Below, in pieces: positions 1-4,880 of a stretch of DNA of 5,120 nt. The stretch is taken from assembly GCA_003663345.1 (NCBI GenBank), contig QMZU01000059.1:1-5120 (forward strand), read 5' to 3'. The translations under genes were made by a program, and so were the position numbers. This DNA is from Candidatus Aenigmatarchaeota archaeon (lineage in GTDB: Archaea > Aenigmatarchaeota > Aenigmatarchaeia > PWEA01 > B50-G16). Below the pieces are notes generated by a model. It searched no databases. It saw only the letters and a program-made list of their open reading frames with translations, and was not told the origin of the DNA. The number at the start of each line of letters is the position of its first letter. Positions within the stretch are counted from its first letter, which is position 1.

Positions 1-234
1 AAAAGAAATAACATATACTATGTAATATCGGTCCCAACCGACAGCCCGGAATTTCTCCGGAACATCCAGAACTTCAAATCACTTCAGGGATTCACTCTGG
101 AGAAAAAAATTGGTGAAGTTGAGATTTATAGGGTCAATAATTTCGAGTTCAGAGAAGGTGTAAGATGTAATTACATTTGTCTCCTGAAGAGATGGGTCTG
201 TGAGAATGAGAGTATTGAAAGTTTAAGTTTATAA
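1..234 (+). CDS. C-terminal fragment of an unrecognised protein (possibly the outer domain of a membrane glycosyltransferase)
   Basis: An open frame enters from the left edge in frame 1 and ends at TAA 232-234, giving 77 residues with no start inside the window. The fragment is soluble-looking, with no membrane helix. It contains a beta-rich stretch (IYYVISVP near residues 5-12, then KKIGEVEIYRV near residues 40-50) and two late cysteines. Ending on a 'GxVxIYRV' strand resembles the C-terminal soluble domains of archaeal GT-C-like membrane glycosyltransferases, but this is only an impression and no catalytic motif is visible. The stop lies 16 bases ahead of the Alg14-like gene on the same strand, so it may be the upstream member of that operon. 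The coding frame is well supported by codon use; the function is not assigned. Confidence 0.7.
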   Translation, partial: KRNNIYYVISVPTDSPEFLRNIQNFKSLQGFTLEKKIGEVEIYRVNNFEFREGVRCNYICLLKRWVCENESIESLSL

Positions 235-250
235 GGGGTTTATTAGTATC

Positions 251-688
251 ATGAAACTCTGTTTCGTCTGCTCAGCCGGTGGTCACTTCACCGAGGCGCT
301 ACGTCTCTACCAGGATTTGGAGTGCAATGGATTCTTCATAACCTTTCCATCAGAGAATCTTGTTGGCAGAAAAGAGAGGATTTACAGGGTTGTGGATGTG
401 AGAAGAAACCCATTGAGGTTCTTTATGGCGTTTTTTCAGATACTCTTCATACTTTTGAAGGAAGGGGTTGATGTAGTTATCTCCACAGGCGCCGGTCTCG
501 CTGTTCCGGCCTGCTACATTGGAAAGATTATGGGCAAGAAGGTGGTTCATCTGGAGATAGGTTGTAATGTGACCAGACCGTCCTTCTCAGGGAGGTTGAT
601 ATATCACATAGCCGACCTGTTCATTGTAGAATGGAAGGGATTGCTGAAGTATTATCCAAAAGCGAAATACGGAGGTCTTCTGATATGA
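251..688 (+). CDS. Alg14/PssD-like membrane-anchor subunit of a two-part UDP-sugar glycosyltransferase
   Basis: This 145-residue protein matches the Alg14/PssD (CpsF/EpsE-type) family over its full length. Visible landmarks are the N-terminal GGH motif (residues 10-12, in CSAGGHFTEAL), a hydrophobic segment at about 57-69 (FFMAFFQILFILL) suited to membrane association, STGAGLAVP at 78-86, the conserved Glu102 after a beta strand, a Ser-x-Ser-Gly stretch at 111-114, and a VEW motif at 126-128 followed by YPKAKYGG. In the known family this subunit anchors the catalytic Alg13/PssE partner to the membrane and helps bind the lipid-linked acceptor. The partner follows directly, with its ATG overlapping this stop (ATGA 685-688), so the two are translationally coupled. 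No strong SD precedes the ATG; only GGGGT at 235-239 is present. Which sugar is transferred cannot be read from the sequence. Confidence 0.9.
   Translation: MKLCFVCSAGGHFTEALRLYQDLECNGFFITFPSENLVGRKERIYRVVDVRRNPLRFFMAFFQILFILLKEGVDVVISTGAGLAVPACYIGKIMGKKVVHLEIGCNVTRPSFSGRLIYHIADLFIVEWKGLLKYYPKAKYGGLLI
671..676 (+). promoter_or_regulatory. Ribosome binding site for the Alg13-like gene
   Basis: GGAGGT lies inside the 3' end of the Alg14-like gene, with 8 bases between it and ATG 685. It is the decisive evidence that translation of the Alg13-like subunit starts at 685, not at the upstream in-frame ATG at 631, which has no such site and would add 18 residues ahead of the conserved first beta strand. 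Confidence 0.8.
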
Positions 689-1161
689 TATTCGTAATCA
701 CGGGCACCCATCATCAGGGCTTCGAAAGACTGGTCAGAGGTATGGATGAGTTAGCGCCACATCTTAAGGAGAAGGTCATCATCCAGAAGGGACATACAAA
801 ATATACTCCAAAAAACTCTGAATACTTTGATTTCTGCACTCTTGAAGAGATGTATGGTTACATCAGAAAGGCAAGGGTTGTGGTAACACATGGTGGCATC
901 GGCTCAATAACCGACGCTTTGGGGGAAGGAAAACCTGTGGTGGTTGTTCCGAGGCTGAGAAGGTTTGGTGAGCATGTGGATGACCATCAGCTGGACATAA
1001 CCAGAGAGCTTGAAAAAGAGGGAATGATAACAGCGGTTTACGATATAAAGGATTTGAAAGGAGCGATAAAAAAGGCTAAAAAACCACTTAAAATTAAGGG
1101 TGGGAGAGTTGTGGAAATAATAAAGGATTTTCTCAGGAGGGTTGAGGAGAATGAGAAGTGA
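685..1161 (+). CDS. Alg13/PssE-like catalytic subunit of a two-part UDP-sugar glycosyltransferase (GT28 C-terminal type)
   Basis: From ATG 685 the product has 158 residues, the usual size of stand-alone Alg13/PssE proteins, and corresponds to the nucleotide-sugar-binding C-terminal half of MurG-type GT-B enzymes. Visible motifs are the N-terminal strand MIFVITGTHHQGFERL (residues 1-16; family form VTVGT..QPFDRL), IIQKGHTKYTP (32-42), VVVTHGGIGSITDAL (65-79; the diphosphate/UDP-binding HGG-GS loop), GKPVVVVPR (82-90) and the near-diagnostic FGEHVDDHQ (94-102). Family knowledge says it transfers GlcNAc or another UDP-sugar to a polyisoprenyl-linked sugar when docked on the Alg14-like partner, which is encoded immediately upstream with a 4-base overlap. 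The C-terminus is Lys/Glu rich. The gene overlaps the methyltransferase start by 11 bases, so the three genes form one operon. Family assignment is very secure; donor and acceptor are unknown. Confidence 0.92.
   Translation: MIFVITGTHHQGFERLVRGMDELAPHLKEKVIIQKGHTKYTPKNSEYFDFCTLEEMYGYIRKARVVVTHGGIGSITDALGEGKPVVVVPRLRRFGEHVDDHQLDITRELEKEGMITAVYDIKDLKGAIKKAKKPLKIKGGRVVEIIKDFLRRVEENEK
1135..1140 (+). promoter_or_regulatory. Ribosome binding site for the methyltransferase gene
   Basis: AGGAGG sits 10 bases ahead of ATG 1151, inside the end of the Alg13-like gene. An in-frame TTG at 1142 is only one base from this site, too close to be served by it, so ATG 1151 is the preferred start. Confidence 0.65.
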
Positions 1162-1714
1162 GACCCATAGAATAATAATTGGCCTTGTTCCAGAAGGTTC
1201 GAGGGTTCTGGATGTCGGATGCTCAACCGGTCTTCTTGGAAAAGAACTGAAAAAGAAGGGTTGTTATGTGGTTGGTGTGGAACCCGGAGAGAGCGCCAGA
1301 GAGGCGAAAAAACATCTTGATAAAGTGTTGAACAAAAAGATAGAGGATGTGAATCTGAGGGATAAATTTGATGTTATAGTATTTTCTGATGCTCTGGAGC
1401 ATCTGCCCGACCCTGAGATGGTTCTCAAAAAGTTGAAGAAGAACCTGGAAAAGGATGGGTTTGTAGTGGCATCCATACCAAATGTGGCGAACTGGAGGGT
1501 GAGATTCTCGCTTCTTCTCGGGAGATTTGATTACAAAGATTATGGAATATGTGACAGAACCCATCTTCGATTCTATACAAGGAATACATCTCTTAAGCTA
1601 TTCAGGGATTCAAATTATGAAGTTTTGAAGGTGATTCCGGCAGGAAGGTTAATCAGAAGAATTAGAATCCTGCCGGGTTTATTTGCAACACACTTCATAA
1701 TCATTGCGCGGTGA
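1151..1714 (+). CDS. Class I SAM-dependent methyltransferase of a glycan cluster (Methyltransf_23-like)
   Basis: This 187-residue Rossmann-fold methyltransferase shows motif I VLDVGCSTGLLG (19-30), the acidic SAM-ribose position in VVGVEPGESA (40-49; Glu44), motif IV-like FDVIVFSDALEHLPDP (73-88) and the post-motif strand GFVVASIPNVANW (103-115). It then has the segment GRFDYKDYGICDRTHLRFYT (124-143), which is typical of small methyltransferases encoded beside glycosyltransferases. The likely role is O-methylation of a sugar in the glycan, by analogy with the haloarchaeal N-glycan methyltransferase AglP; this is inference, and the substrate cannot be told. The start is set by AGGAGG at 1135-1140. 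The gene overlaps the Alg13-like gene by 11 bases at its start. Its last 14 bases overlap the convergent GT4 gene, and a strong stem-loop lies within its 3' part at 1637-1676. Confidence 0.88.
   Translation: MRSETHRIIIGLVPEGSRVLDVGCSTGLLGKELKKKGCYVVGVEPGESAREAKKHLDKVLNKKIEDVNLRDKFDVIVFSDALEHLPDPEMVLKKLKKNLEKDGFVVASIPNVANWRVRFSLLLGRFDYKDYGICDRTHLRFYTRNTSLKLFRDSNYEVLKVIPAGRLIRRIRILPGLFATHFIIIAR
1637..1676. other. Two-tier stem-loop at a convergent gene junction (candidate terminator or RNA structure)
   Basis: CCGGCAGGA (1637-1645) is the exact reverse complement of TCCTGCCGG (1668-1676). Inside it TTAAT (1649-1653) pairs with ATTAG (1661-1665, one G-U pair), leaving a 3x2 internal loop and a 7-base terminal loop. 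The structure lies in the coding part of the methyltransferase. On the opposite strand it begins 24 bases past the stop of the GT4 gene, so it would fall in that gene's 3' untranslated region. No long T-run follows on either strand, which argues against a standard archaeal U-tract terminator. Confidence 0.45.
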
Positions 1715-2822
1715 GTTCTCTGTAGAGTTTCAGATACCTCCCAGCAACCTTTTCTATGGTGTACTCACTTTCAATCCTTTTCCTTGCTTTTTTTGCAAGC
1801 TCCTTTCCGAGTTTGGGATTATCGAGAAGTGAAAGGATTCCTCTGGCCATATCCTTCGGGTCTTTTGGTCTGACCAGAATCCCCACATCTTTGACAAGAT
1901 ATCTGGCCTCACCTGTGGAGGTGACCACTACCGGGACCCCCGATGCCAGTGATTCAAGAAGCGCTATGGATGTTGTTGGCTCATAAACGAAAGAATGTGG
2001 AAGAATATCTGCAGAGCGCTGGAGCTTCAGTGCCTCCTTGTGGTTCAACATCCCGAGCAACCTGACATTTTTGTATAGTTTCAATCTTCTTATGAAATCC
2101 TCAAGAAGTGATCTGTACTCTCCATCACCAGCTATGAGAAGCACAGTATCCGGGTGTTTTTTCACCACATATTTCATCGCCATTATAACATATGTTATCG
2201 CTATGGCATTGGTTCTGTAAAACGGTTTTGTTATCACCAGCACTTTTTTATCGTCCACATCGAATCTTTTTCTTACCTCTTCCCTATCAACTTTAAAATC
2301 CTCCAGTTTTATACCGCCAGGTATTATCTCTATCATCTCTTTGCCAATTCCCCATTTCTCGAAGAACTCCTCAGCCATATACCTGCTCCAGGAGACGAGT
2401 CTATCAAAATTCAGATGTGGAAGTGAGAGCCTCTCGGAGAGGAGCACAGCGCTTCCATGGGCCCCAGGATAATTGCTCGCCATCTCCTTCACGAGGACGT
2501 GTGGTACTTTTAACCTCTTTTTAGCCATATGACCGAGCCATCCAGGAAAGAGTTCCTGTGAGTGAACAATGTCGTATCTGTTGGTATATGTGATTTCGAG
2601 GAGTTTTCTCATACCGAGAAACGGCATCTCGAACTTGTAAAATGCATGATGACCGAAGACCGGAAACCTGAAGACCTTCACACCCTCCAGTTCACCCTTA
2701 CAGTATGAGATGGTCAGAACATCCACACCCACTTTTTTGGATAGCTCCCTGACCAGCTCCATTGAGAATATATCACTTGCCCCGGAAGGACCAAAGGCCT
2801 GTGTTATGTAAAGAACTCTCAT
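1701..2822 (-). CDS. GT4-family glycosyltransferase with an atypical E-x8-E motif
   Basis: This 373-residue GT-B enzyme is full length for GT4. The N-terminal acceptor domain shows LYITQAFGPSGASD (4-17), where the usual GG loop is degenerate, and YDIVHSQELFPG (83-94). The linker IIPGGIKLEDF (166-176) leads to the donor domain with LLIAGDGEYRSLLE (228-241), VRLLGML (253-259), the EPTTSIALLESLASG region (281-295) and PVVVTSTGEARYLV (297-310). The usual 'GRLxxxKG' phosphate-binding segment is replaced by VITKPFYRTNAI (196-207; Lys199, Arg203). The paired glutamates Glu281 and Glu290 are eight residues apart, not seven. It probably transfers a nucleotide-linked hexose during glycan extension on the cytoplasmic side; donor and acceptor are unknown. 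The start at 2822 gives a normal first beta strand and there is no SD, so a leaderless message is possible. It is convergent with the methyltransferase (14-base overlap) and divergent from the GT2 gene. Confidence 0.9.
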   Translation of the reverse strand: MRVLYITQAFGPSGASDIFSMELVRELSKKVGVDVLTISYCKGELEGVKVFRFPVFGHHAFYKFEMPFLGMRKLLEITYTNRYDIVHSQELFPGWLGHMAKKRLKVPHVLVKEMASNYPGAHGSAVLLSERLSLPHLNFDRLVSWSRYMAEEFFEKWGIGKEMIEIIPGGIKLEDFKVDREEVRKRFDVDDKKVLVITKPFYRTNAIAITYVIMAMKYVVKKHPDTVLLIAGDGEYRSLLEDFIRRLKLYKNVRLLGMLNHKEALKLQRSADILPHSFVYEPTTSIALLESLASGVPVVVTSTGEARYLVKDVGILVRPKDPKDMARGILSLLDNPKLGKELAKKARKRIESEYTIEKVAGRYLKLYRELTAQ

Positions 2823-2859
2823 GAGGAGTTTTATATCTTTAAACTAATAAATGGTTTTT
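2823..2859. promoter_or_regulatory. Very short divergent promoter between a GT4 and a GT2 gene
   Basis: The gap holds the A/T-rich run TTTTATATC (2829-2837) followed by TTTAAAC. Its centre is about 27 bases ahead of ATG 2860, the spacing expected between an archaeal TATA box and a transcription start, which suggests a leaderless GT2 message. On the minus strand a TATA-like TTTATTAG (complement of 2846-2853) lies about 24-31 bases ahead of the GT4 ATG at 2822. Neither gene has a convincing SD here. The two promoters would overlap, so the genes may compete or share control. No operator was recognised. Confidence 0.5.
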
Positions 2860-3729
2860 ATGTATCCAAAGGTGAGTATAGTTGTCGCCACCTATAACAG
2901 AGCAGATATTCTTGAGAAATCACTCAAATCCATGCTCGAGCAGGAGTATCCAAATGACTACGAGGTTATTGTAGTCAATGATGGTTCGACCGACAGGACA
3001 GAGGAAATTCTGAGAGATATGTCTAGAGAGTACAGAAACCTCCGTGTATACCACCAGAAGAACTCAGGACCCAATGTCGCCAAGAACAGGGGAATGAGAA
3101 AGGCAAGGTATGATATAATTGTAATAATGGATGATGACTGTATTCCTGAAAAGAGATGGTTGAAGATGCTGGTAAGTGGCTTTGAGAAGAATGTAGGTGG
3201 TGTGAGCTCCTTCACGCCACATGGGGGGACATCGACCGCCTTCAGAAGGGATGTTCTGAAAAGGGTCGGCCTCTTCGACCTTCGGTTCAACGAATTCAAC
3301 CTGAGGGATGATAGTGATCTGGTTTTCAGGATAGAGGATGCTGGTTACAGGTTCAAATTTCTCGGTTATAAGGGTTTCCTGCACCTCCACAGAACACCGA
3401 AAAAAATGGTGAAAAAAATTATATACGGTCTGAAGAGAATCTGGAAGCATCAGGCGGATGTGTTGCTATTCAAGAAGCATCCTGAAAGAGCTACAAAACT
3501 TCTTGACGTGAGATTCGGGTTTCTGAGAAACCCTCTCCAAGATTTCAGAATAGCGACCGGTCTGTGGCAGGGAAGGCTGGAGTTGTCCTCTCCGCAGGGC
3601 GTGAGCCTTATTAAAAGAAGGTCCTTCTTCCATGAAATACTGATAATATTTTTCGGTCTTCTTTACGTACTCCTAGTAAAACTTGTAAGATTATATGGTA
3701 GCTTCAGATTCAGGAAGTTTCTGATATGA
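2860..3729 (+). CDS. GT2-family glycosyltransferase (GT-A fold) with a C-terminal membrane helix
   Basis: From ATG 2860 the protein has 289 residues. It has the GT2 signature KVSIVVATYNRAD (4-16), EVIVVNDGSTDRT (35-47; nucleotide-binding Asp), SGPNVAKNRGMRKA (69-82), the metal-binding Asp triad in IVIMDDDC (87-94, standing for DXD), TAFRRDVLKRVGLFDLRF (126-143), and the acceptor-side acidic motif RDDSDLVFR (149-157). A hydrophobic stretch at about 259-277 (HEILIIFFGLLYVLLVKLV) would tether the enzyme to the membrane, fitting a lipid-linked acceptor. The sugar is unknown. An in-frame ATG at 2851 would add three residues; 2860 is preferred because the TATA-like box at 2829-2837 would place transcription start there and neither ATG has an SD. 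Two A7 runs (3400-3406, 3412-3418) encode KK pairs. Its last 20 bases overlap the convergent GT4 gene. Confidence 0.9.
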   Translation: MYPKVSIVVATYNRADILEKSLKSMLEQEYPNDYEVIVVNDGSTDRTEEILRDMSREYRNLRVYHQKNSGPNVAKNRGMRKARYDIIVIMDDDCIPEKRWLKMLVSGFEKNVGGVSSFTPHGGTSTAFRRDVLKRVGLFDLRFNEFNLRDDSDLVFRIEDAGYRFKFLGYKGFLHLHRTPKKMVKKIIYGLKRIWKHQADVLLFKKHPERATKLLDVRFGFLRNPLQDFRIATGLWQGRLELSSPQGVSLIKRRSFFHEILIIFFGLLYVLLVKLVRLYGSFRFRKFLI

Positions 3730-4822
3730 CCTCTTTCATAACCTGTTCTGTTTTCCTAGCGTTCTCCTGATACGTGAAGAGTCTTGCTCTCTTTTTACCG
3801 TTCTCGCCGAGTTTTTTTCTGAGTTTTTCATCCCTGAGAAGGAGTTCTATCTTTTCGGCCAGAGCTCTGCTATTCTTTATCGGTACCACAAACCCTGTCT
3901 CACCATCCACATTCACGAACGGCACTCCAGAGCCCGGGATATCGGTAGATATCACGGGTAAACCTGCAGCCATCGCCTCTATCTGGACCAAACCAAAGGC
4001 TTCGGCCTTGTAGGTTGAAGGTAAAATGAATATATCAGCAGCGTGATAGTAATCCGGCAACTCATCATCAGAGACCCTTCCACAGAATATAATTTTTCCG
4101 GTGAGATTCATTCTCCTCACCATTCTTTTCAATTTCACTTCAAGCGGACCAGAACCCACTATCAGAAGTTTGAAATCATTCCTCAATATCTTACACGCTT
4201 TTATGAGATACTCCAAGCCTTTATATGGAACAAGTCTTCCCACAAAGAGAAGAACATTTCCTTTCAGGCCATATCTACTTCTTACTGCTTCGGGATTTCC
4301 ACGAGAGAATTTTTCAATATCCACACCACAGGGAATAATGGTGATTTTATCTCTAAATCTTCTCAGTATTTCAGATCCTTCCACATATTTTGAACTCGTT
4401 GGCATTATCCTTCTGGAATGATTTAAAACCTTTAACTGAACTGGATTGTAAATACTTTTGAAAATGCCCTTCTTGAGAATATCCGAGTGATATGTGATTA
4501 TTAAAGGCTTTCCCGTGCATTTCGAGAGTTTGTAGCCCAGAACCTCACCGTAGGGATACGGAGAATGCACGTGGATTATATCGTATTCCTGAAAGATCTC
4601 TTTTGGAGGGATGAAAAATGGGTTATTTGCAACACTGAACAGGTATCTAGATTTCACAATTTTCAGATTCTCTTCAATCTGAACCTCTTTGTGAAAAGAG
4701 GTATTGGAACAGATGACCGTGACCTCATTATTTTTAGAAAGCTCCTCCACTAGGAGTTTGAGGTGTACTTCGATTCCACCGCCTTCAGGAGGATAGTATT
4801 TGGAGATTTCGAGTATTTTCAT
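3710..4822 (-). CDS. Canonical GT4-family glycosyltransferase (mannosyl/rhamnosyltransferase-like)
   Basis: This 370-residue GT-B enzyme is of normal length with intact motifs. The N-terminal acceptor domain has KYYPPEGGGIEVH (8-20), IIHVHSPYPYGE (82-93) and LIITYHSDI (107-115). The donor domain has IIPCGVDIEKF (162-172), FVGRLVPYKGLEYL (193-206; Arg196 and Lys201 for the donor phosphates), LLIVGSGPLE (219-228), KAEAFGLVQIEAMAAG (272-287; Glu274-x7-Glu282), STDIPGSGVPFVN (292-304) and GETGFVVP (307-314). The HVHSPxPxGE, TYHSD and GVPFVN combination recalls GT4 enzymes annotated as rhamnosyl/mannosyltransferases of O-antigen and archaeal glycan clusters; donor specificity remains a guess. A weak SD, AGGTTG (complement of 4827-4832), precedes the ATG. 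The gene is convergent with the GT2 gene (20-base overlap) and divergent from the membrane-protein gene. A/T content looks somewhat higher than in the left half of the window. Confidence 0.92.
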   Translation of the reverse strand: MKILEISKYYPPEGGGIEVHLKLLVEELSKNNEVTVICSNTSFHKEVQIEENLKIVKSRYLFSVANNPFFIPPKEIFQEYDIIHVHSPYPYGEVLGYKLSKCTGKPLIITYHSDILKKGIFKSIYNPVQLKVLNHSRRIMPTSSKYVEGSEILRRFRDKITIIPCGVDIEKFSRGNPEAVRSRYGLKGNVLLFVGRLVPYKGLEYLIKACKILRNDFKLLIVGSGPLEVKLKRMVRRMNLTGKIIFCGRVSDDELPDYYHAADIFILPSTYKAEAFGLVQIEAMAAGLPVISTDIPGSGVPFVNVDGETGFVVPIKNSRALAEKIELLLRDEKLRKKLGENGKKRARLFTYQENARKTEQVMKEVISETS

Positions 4823-4880
4823 GGAACAACCTGATTTTTATTGAGAAATGTATAAAAATAAATAAAAAATAGGTGGTCTT
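4823..4880. promoter_or_regulatory. AT-rich divergent promoter with an 8-bp inverted repeat
   Basis: This 58-base gap separates two outward-facing genes and is almost all A/T. ATTTTTAT (4834-4841) is the exact reverse complement of ATAAAAAT (4852-4859), with a 10-base spacer. The plus-strand TATA-like TATAAAAAT (4851-4859) begins 30 bases ahead of ATG 4881, a fitting distance for transcription to start at or very near that ATG. On the minus strand, TATTTTTATA (complement of 4851-4860) lies about 29-38 bases from the GT4 start, leaving room for a very short leader. The dyad could be paired TATA boxes or a regulator site; the sequence alone does not decide. Confidence 0.55.
4871..4877 (+). promoter_or_regulatory. 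Ribosome binding site for the membrane-protein gene
   Basis: AGGTGGT ends three bases before ATG 4881. It resembles the archaeal anti-SD complement (GGAGGTGATC), but the spacing is short. It competes with the idea that the message is leaderless from the TATA-like box at 4851-4859; either way ATG 4881 is the start. Confidence 0.5.

Noticed and set aside
220..250. Possible TATA-like run (GTTTAAGTTTATAAG) giving the Alg14-like gene its own promoter
   Set aside because: It overlaps the end of the upstream coding frame and its match and spacing are only partial. Readthrough from the upstream gene 16 bases away explains the layout as well.
631..684. Longer N-terminus of the Alg13-like protein from ATG 631
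   Set aside because: It has no ribosome binding site and adds 18 residues ahead of the conserved first strand. ATG 685 has GGAGGT at the right distance and a classic ATGA overlap.
1142..1150. TTG 1142 as the methyltransferase start
   Set aside because: It lies one base from the AGGAGG site, too near for initiation. ATG 1151 has correct spacing.
251..1161. A frameshifted single Alg14-Alg13 fusion gene
   Set aside because: Both halves are complete at usual subunit length. The second has its own SD and ATG, so a real split is far more likely than a broken fusion.
1223..1564. 113- and 70-residue minus-strand open frames opposite the methyltransferase
   Set aside because: They mirror the SAM-binding motif region, have no start signals and have unlikely composition.
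2154..2426. 90-residue open frame on the plus strand, antisense to the first GT4 gene
   Set aside because: It lies wholly within a well-supported GT4 coding region, has no SD, and its product is His/Phe/Tyr-rich with no domain. It is an antisense shadow.
3064..3450. 128-residue open frame on the minus strand, antisense to the GT2 gene
   Set aside because: It lies opposite conserved GT2 motifs, with no RBS and no recognisable domain.
3725..3740. Small hairpin TATGA / TCATA at the GT2-GT4 convergent junction
   Set aside because: The stem is only 5 bp and AT-rich with a 6-base loop. This is expected by chance and is not comparable to the 1637-1676 structure.
4043..4421. Two overlapping plus-strand open frames (116 and 106 residues) opposite the second GT4 gene
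   Set aside because: Both lie opposite conserved donor-domain motifs, have no SD and have low-complexity composition. They are shadows.
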